NCBI GenBank assembly: GCA_947448735.1
Contig: CANFOS010000001.1
Location: 1 to 64,000 of the forward strand
DNA length: 64,000 nt
Direction of reading: 5' to 3'
From: Comamonadaceae bacterium
Lineage (GTDB): Bacteria > Pseudomonadota > Gammaproteobacteria > Burkholderiales > Burkholderiaceae_C
Shown: piece by piece, positions 61,921 to 64,000 of the stretch
How the letters are laid out: every line of letters begins with the position of its first letter
Numbering within the stretch: position 1 is the stretch's first letter
Notes under the pieces: model-generated
Told to the model about the DNA's origin: nothing
Seen by the model: the letters and a program-made list of their open reading frames with translations, nothing else
Database searches by the model: none
Translations under genes and position numbers: made by a program

Positions 61921-64000
61921 ACGCCCCCCTGCCCTTGAAGATCATTGGCAGCAGTGCCAACGCCTACGACGATGTGGCGCGAACCAGCAACGAGGTCGCC
62001 GGCCAGCTGGCCAAACATCTGGCGTCACAAACGCAAGGCGAGGTCCTGTTCTCAAGCGCAGACAAAGGCCGCTACGCCACCGATGCGTCGATCTACCAAG
62101 TCATGCCGGTCGGCGTGTTTGTGCCGCGCACGACTGAAGACGTCAAAACAGCCCTGGACGTTTGCCGCGACCTGAACGTGCCCATCATCGCGCGCGGCGG
62201 CGGCACCAGCCAGTGTGGGCAAACCGTTGGCGCGGGCCTGGTCATCGACCACAGCAAGCACTTGCGCAATATTTTGAATCTGGCGGTTGACGAGCGCACA
62301 GCCGTCGTCGAACCCGGCATCGTGCTGGACCACCTGAACGCAGCGCTGAAAAAACACGGTCTGTGGTACCCGGTGGATGTGTCCACCAGCGCGCAGGCCA
62401 CGCTGGGCGGCATGGCAGGCAACAACTCTTGCGGCAGCCGCAGCATTGCCTACGGCAACATGGTGCACAACGTGCTGGGGGCCAGTGTGTGGCGCTCTGA
62501 CGGCGAACTGCTGGATCTGGGGCGCTATGAAAATGCGAGCGGACCCGCGCGCGCTCTGGGCGACTACGTGAAAACACTGTCGGATGAACTGAGACCAGAA
62601 CTGCAAGCGCATTGGCCCAAAGTGTTGCGCCGCGTGGCCGGCTACAACCTGGACATCTTCAACAACCAGAACGAAAAGCCGTACACACAAGATGGCTCAG
62701 TGAACCTGGCGCACCTGCTGGTCGGCAGCGAAGGCACGCTGGGTTTGACGAAATCACTCAGTTTGAAATTAAGCGAGTTGCCGCGTACCAAGGTATTGGG
62801 CGTGGTGAACTTTCCGACCTTTCACAAGGCGATGGACTCAGCGCAGCACATCGTGAAGTTAGGAAAAGCGAACGGACTCAGCGACGCGTCTGGGGCCATG
62901 CTCACCGCTGTTGAGCTGGTCGACCGCACCATGATCGAGCTGTCCCTGCAAAACCCGGCGTTTGCGACGACGGTGCGCACGGCGCTGATTGGCAAACCTG
63001 ACGCGATTTTGCTGGTCGAATTTTCAGGTTCATCCAAAGCAGATTTAACACCAAAAATCAAACAGCTGGTGGAGCTGATGGGCGACCTTGGCTTGCCCGG
63101 TTCGGTGGTTGAAATGATTGACGACGCGCCGCAAAAAAACCTGTGGGAAGTGCGCAAGGCCGGTCTGAACATCATGATGAGCCTCAAAGGCGACGGCAAA
63201 CCGGTCAGCTTTATTGAAGACTGCGCGGTGCCACTGGAGCACCTGGCCGACTACACGGACGGGCTGACCGAGGTGTTCAAAAAATACGGCAGCAAAGGCA
63301 CCTGGTACGCGCACGCCTCGGTCGGTACGCTGCATGTTCGTCCCATTTTGGACATGCGCCAGGGCGGGGTCCATGGGGGCGCCGCCAAGATGCGGGCGAT
63401 TGCTGAAGAAGCATCCGCGTTGGTACGCAAATACAAGGGCGCCTACAGCGGCGAGCATGGTGACGGCCTGTGCCGGGGCGAATGGATCAAATGGCAGTTT
63501 GGCCCAAAGATCAACGAGGCCTTTGGCAAGATCAAAAACCACCTCGACCCAATCAACCTGCTCAGCCCACAGCGCATCGTCAACCCACCACGCATGGACG
63601 ACACGCAGCTGATGCGCTTTGGGCCCCACTACAAAGTCATCCCGATCACGACCGCGCTCGACTGGAGCGCGTGGAACGTGCAAAACGACCCAGTGACTGA
63701 ACAAACCAGCGCCCCCGGCACCGGCGGCGACGCGGCGCAGGGCTTTGCCAAAGCGGTGGAGATGTGCAACAACAACGGCCACTGCCGCAAGTTTGACGCG
63801 GGCACCATGTGCCCCAGCTACCGGGTGACGCGGGATGAAAAGGACTCGACACGCGGACGCGCCAATACGCTGCGGCTGGCGTTGTCAGGGCAATTGGCCG
63901 GCGGCGTTGACGAAGCCGATGAATCTGTCAGGGACGCGCTGGACCTGTGCGTCGGCTGCAAAGGTTGCAAGCGCGACTGCCCCACAGGGGTGGACATGGC
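61917..64000 (+). CDS. FAD- and Fe-S-binding dehydrogenase (glycolate/D-lactate/D-2-hydroxyacid type), 3' end outside the window
   Basis: At least 694 codons are visible from the ATG overlapping the GntR stop (ATGA). N-terminal FAD-binding domain: FVPRTTEDVKTALDVCRDL, IIARGGGTSQCGQTVGAG, LGGMAGNNSCGSRS. The C-domain has HLLVGSEGTLGLT, HASVGTLHVRP and GEHGDG. Two Fe-S segments follow: CNNNGHCRKFDAGTMCPSYR and CVGCKGCKRDCP. The length and order fit the large GlcD-GlcF-like fused flavoproteins such as YdiJ (D-2-hydroxyglutarate). The substrate is open; the SGAT neighbour points toward glycolate/glyoxylate. Confidence 0.88.
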   Translation, partial: MNAPLPLKIIGSSANAYDDVARTSNEVAGQLAKHLASQTQGEVLFSSADKGRYATDASIYQVMPVGVFVPRTTEDVKTALDVCRDLNVPIIARGGGTSQCGQTVGAGLVIDHSKHLRNILNLAVDERTAVVEPGIVLDHLNAALKKHGLWYPVDVSTSAQATLGGMAGNNSCGSRSIAYGNMVHNVLGASVWRSDGELLDLGRYENASGPARALGDYVKTLSDELRPELQAHWPKVLRRVAGYNLDIFNNQNEKPYTQDGSVNLAHLLVGSEGTLGLTKSLSLKLSELPRTKVLGVVNFPTFHKAMDSAQHIVKLGKANGLSDASGAMLTAVELVDRTMIELSLQNPAFATTVRTALIGKPDAILLVEFSGSSKADLTPKIKQLVELMGDLGLPGSVVEMIDDAPQKNLWEVRKAGLNIMMSLKGDGKPVSFIEDCAVPLEHLADYTDGLTEVFKKYGSKGTWYAHASVGTLHVRPILDMRQGGVHGGAAKMRAIAEEASALVRKYKGAYSGEHGDGLCRGEWIKWQFGPKINEAFGKIKNHLDPINLLSPQRIVNPPRMDDTQLMRFGPHYKVIPITTALDWSAWNVQNDPVTEQTSAPGTGGDAAQGFAKAVEMCNNNGHCRKFDAGTMCPSYRVTRDEKDSTRGRANTLRLALSGQLAGGVDEADESVRDALDLCVGCKGCKRDCPTGVDM

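Noticed and set aside
1..64000. tRNA, rRNA, CRISPR arrays, IS elements or phage genes
   Set aside because: No tRNA-like T-loop arms, repeat-spacer arrays, transposases or integrases were seen on either strand by eye. A covariance-model scan would settle the RNA part.

Overview
The window looks like chromosomal DNA of a betaproteobacterium in the Comamonadaceae (Burkholderiales), close to Polaromonas or Rhodoferax. The reasons are moderate-to-high GC, four intact Bug-type (TctC) periplasmic receptors with no TctA/TctB partners, Burkholderiales-style small proteins (VF530, YdcH/DUF465, DUF427), and a dispersed short hairpin repeat of the form GCTAT-N7-ATAGC in nine gene junctions. I see no rRNA, tRNA, IS element, prophage or CRISPR array. 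Genus assignment is inference from gene content, not from a database search.

Layout. 1-3.8 kb: cell-envelope and housekeeping genes (an NTF2-like domain protein cut by the window edge, an L,D-transpeptidase, two cyclophilins, lpxH). 3.75-7 kb: a Bug receptor with a DUF3237 protein, divergent from a LuxR-type regulator coupled to mtfA; a perfect inverted repeat lies between them. 7-20.7 kb: a hexuronate/hexarate catabolic locus. On the minus strand it reads udh, TRAP dctPQM, gudD, a beta-propeller lactonase, a Bug receptor, garL, garR, galM and perhaps an aldehyde dehydrogenase. A FadR-type regulator and a Gfo/Idh/MocA oxidoreductase are divergent. Together these enzymes would take glucuronate or galacturonate through the aldarate lactone and aldarate to pyruvate and glycerate.

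20.9-27.8 kb: a small winged-helix regulator, an M29/NicX-like metalloenzyme with its own Bug receptor, then the grpE-dnaK-dnaJ heat-shock cluster with a sigma-32-like promoter and no visible CIRCE element. 27.9-34.3 kb: an MFS permease, the glutathione-dependent formaldehyde pathway (frmA, fghA), two alpha/beta hydrolases and an M14 peptidase. 34.4-41.3 kb: a coupled pair of c-type cytochromes (five haems in total), a second MFS permease, ndh, a compact chain of small genes (a 47-aa basic protein, VF530, an RluA-type pseudouridine synthase), an SDR and a YdcH protein.

41.4-53.8 kb: a class II aldolase, DUF427, an operon of flavin monooxygenase, core MetE and cupin, then yaeQ, dusA, an unrecognised conserved-looking protein, glutathione S-transferases, a Tat-exported dienelactone hydrolase, a YciH/SUI1 protein, a DEDD exonuclease, an aminotransferase and nth. 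53.9-61.1 kb: a lipoprotein phosphatase, then a Bug / CoA-transferase / MmgE-PrpD catabolic module. That module is flanked by a broken Bug gene on one side and a broken, partly duplicated copy of the phosphatase on the other, a footprint of rearrangement. 61.1-64 kb: a GntR-FCD regulator between a serine-glyoxylate aminotransferase (divergent) and a large FAD/Fe-S dehydrogenase running off the end; the shared promoter carries two identical operator-like palindromes.

No single element is a proven new system. The strongest leads are the phosphatase duplication around the CoA-transferase module, the core-MetE operon without its known partner, the lux-box-like palindrome, and the nine-copy hairpin family. 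No gap of more than 300 bases lacks a gene or pseudogene.
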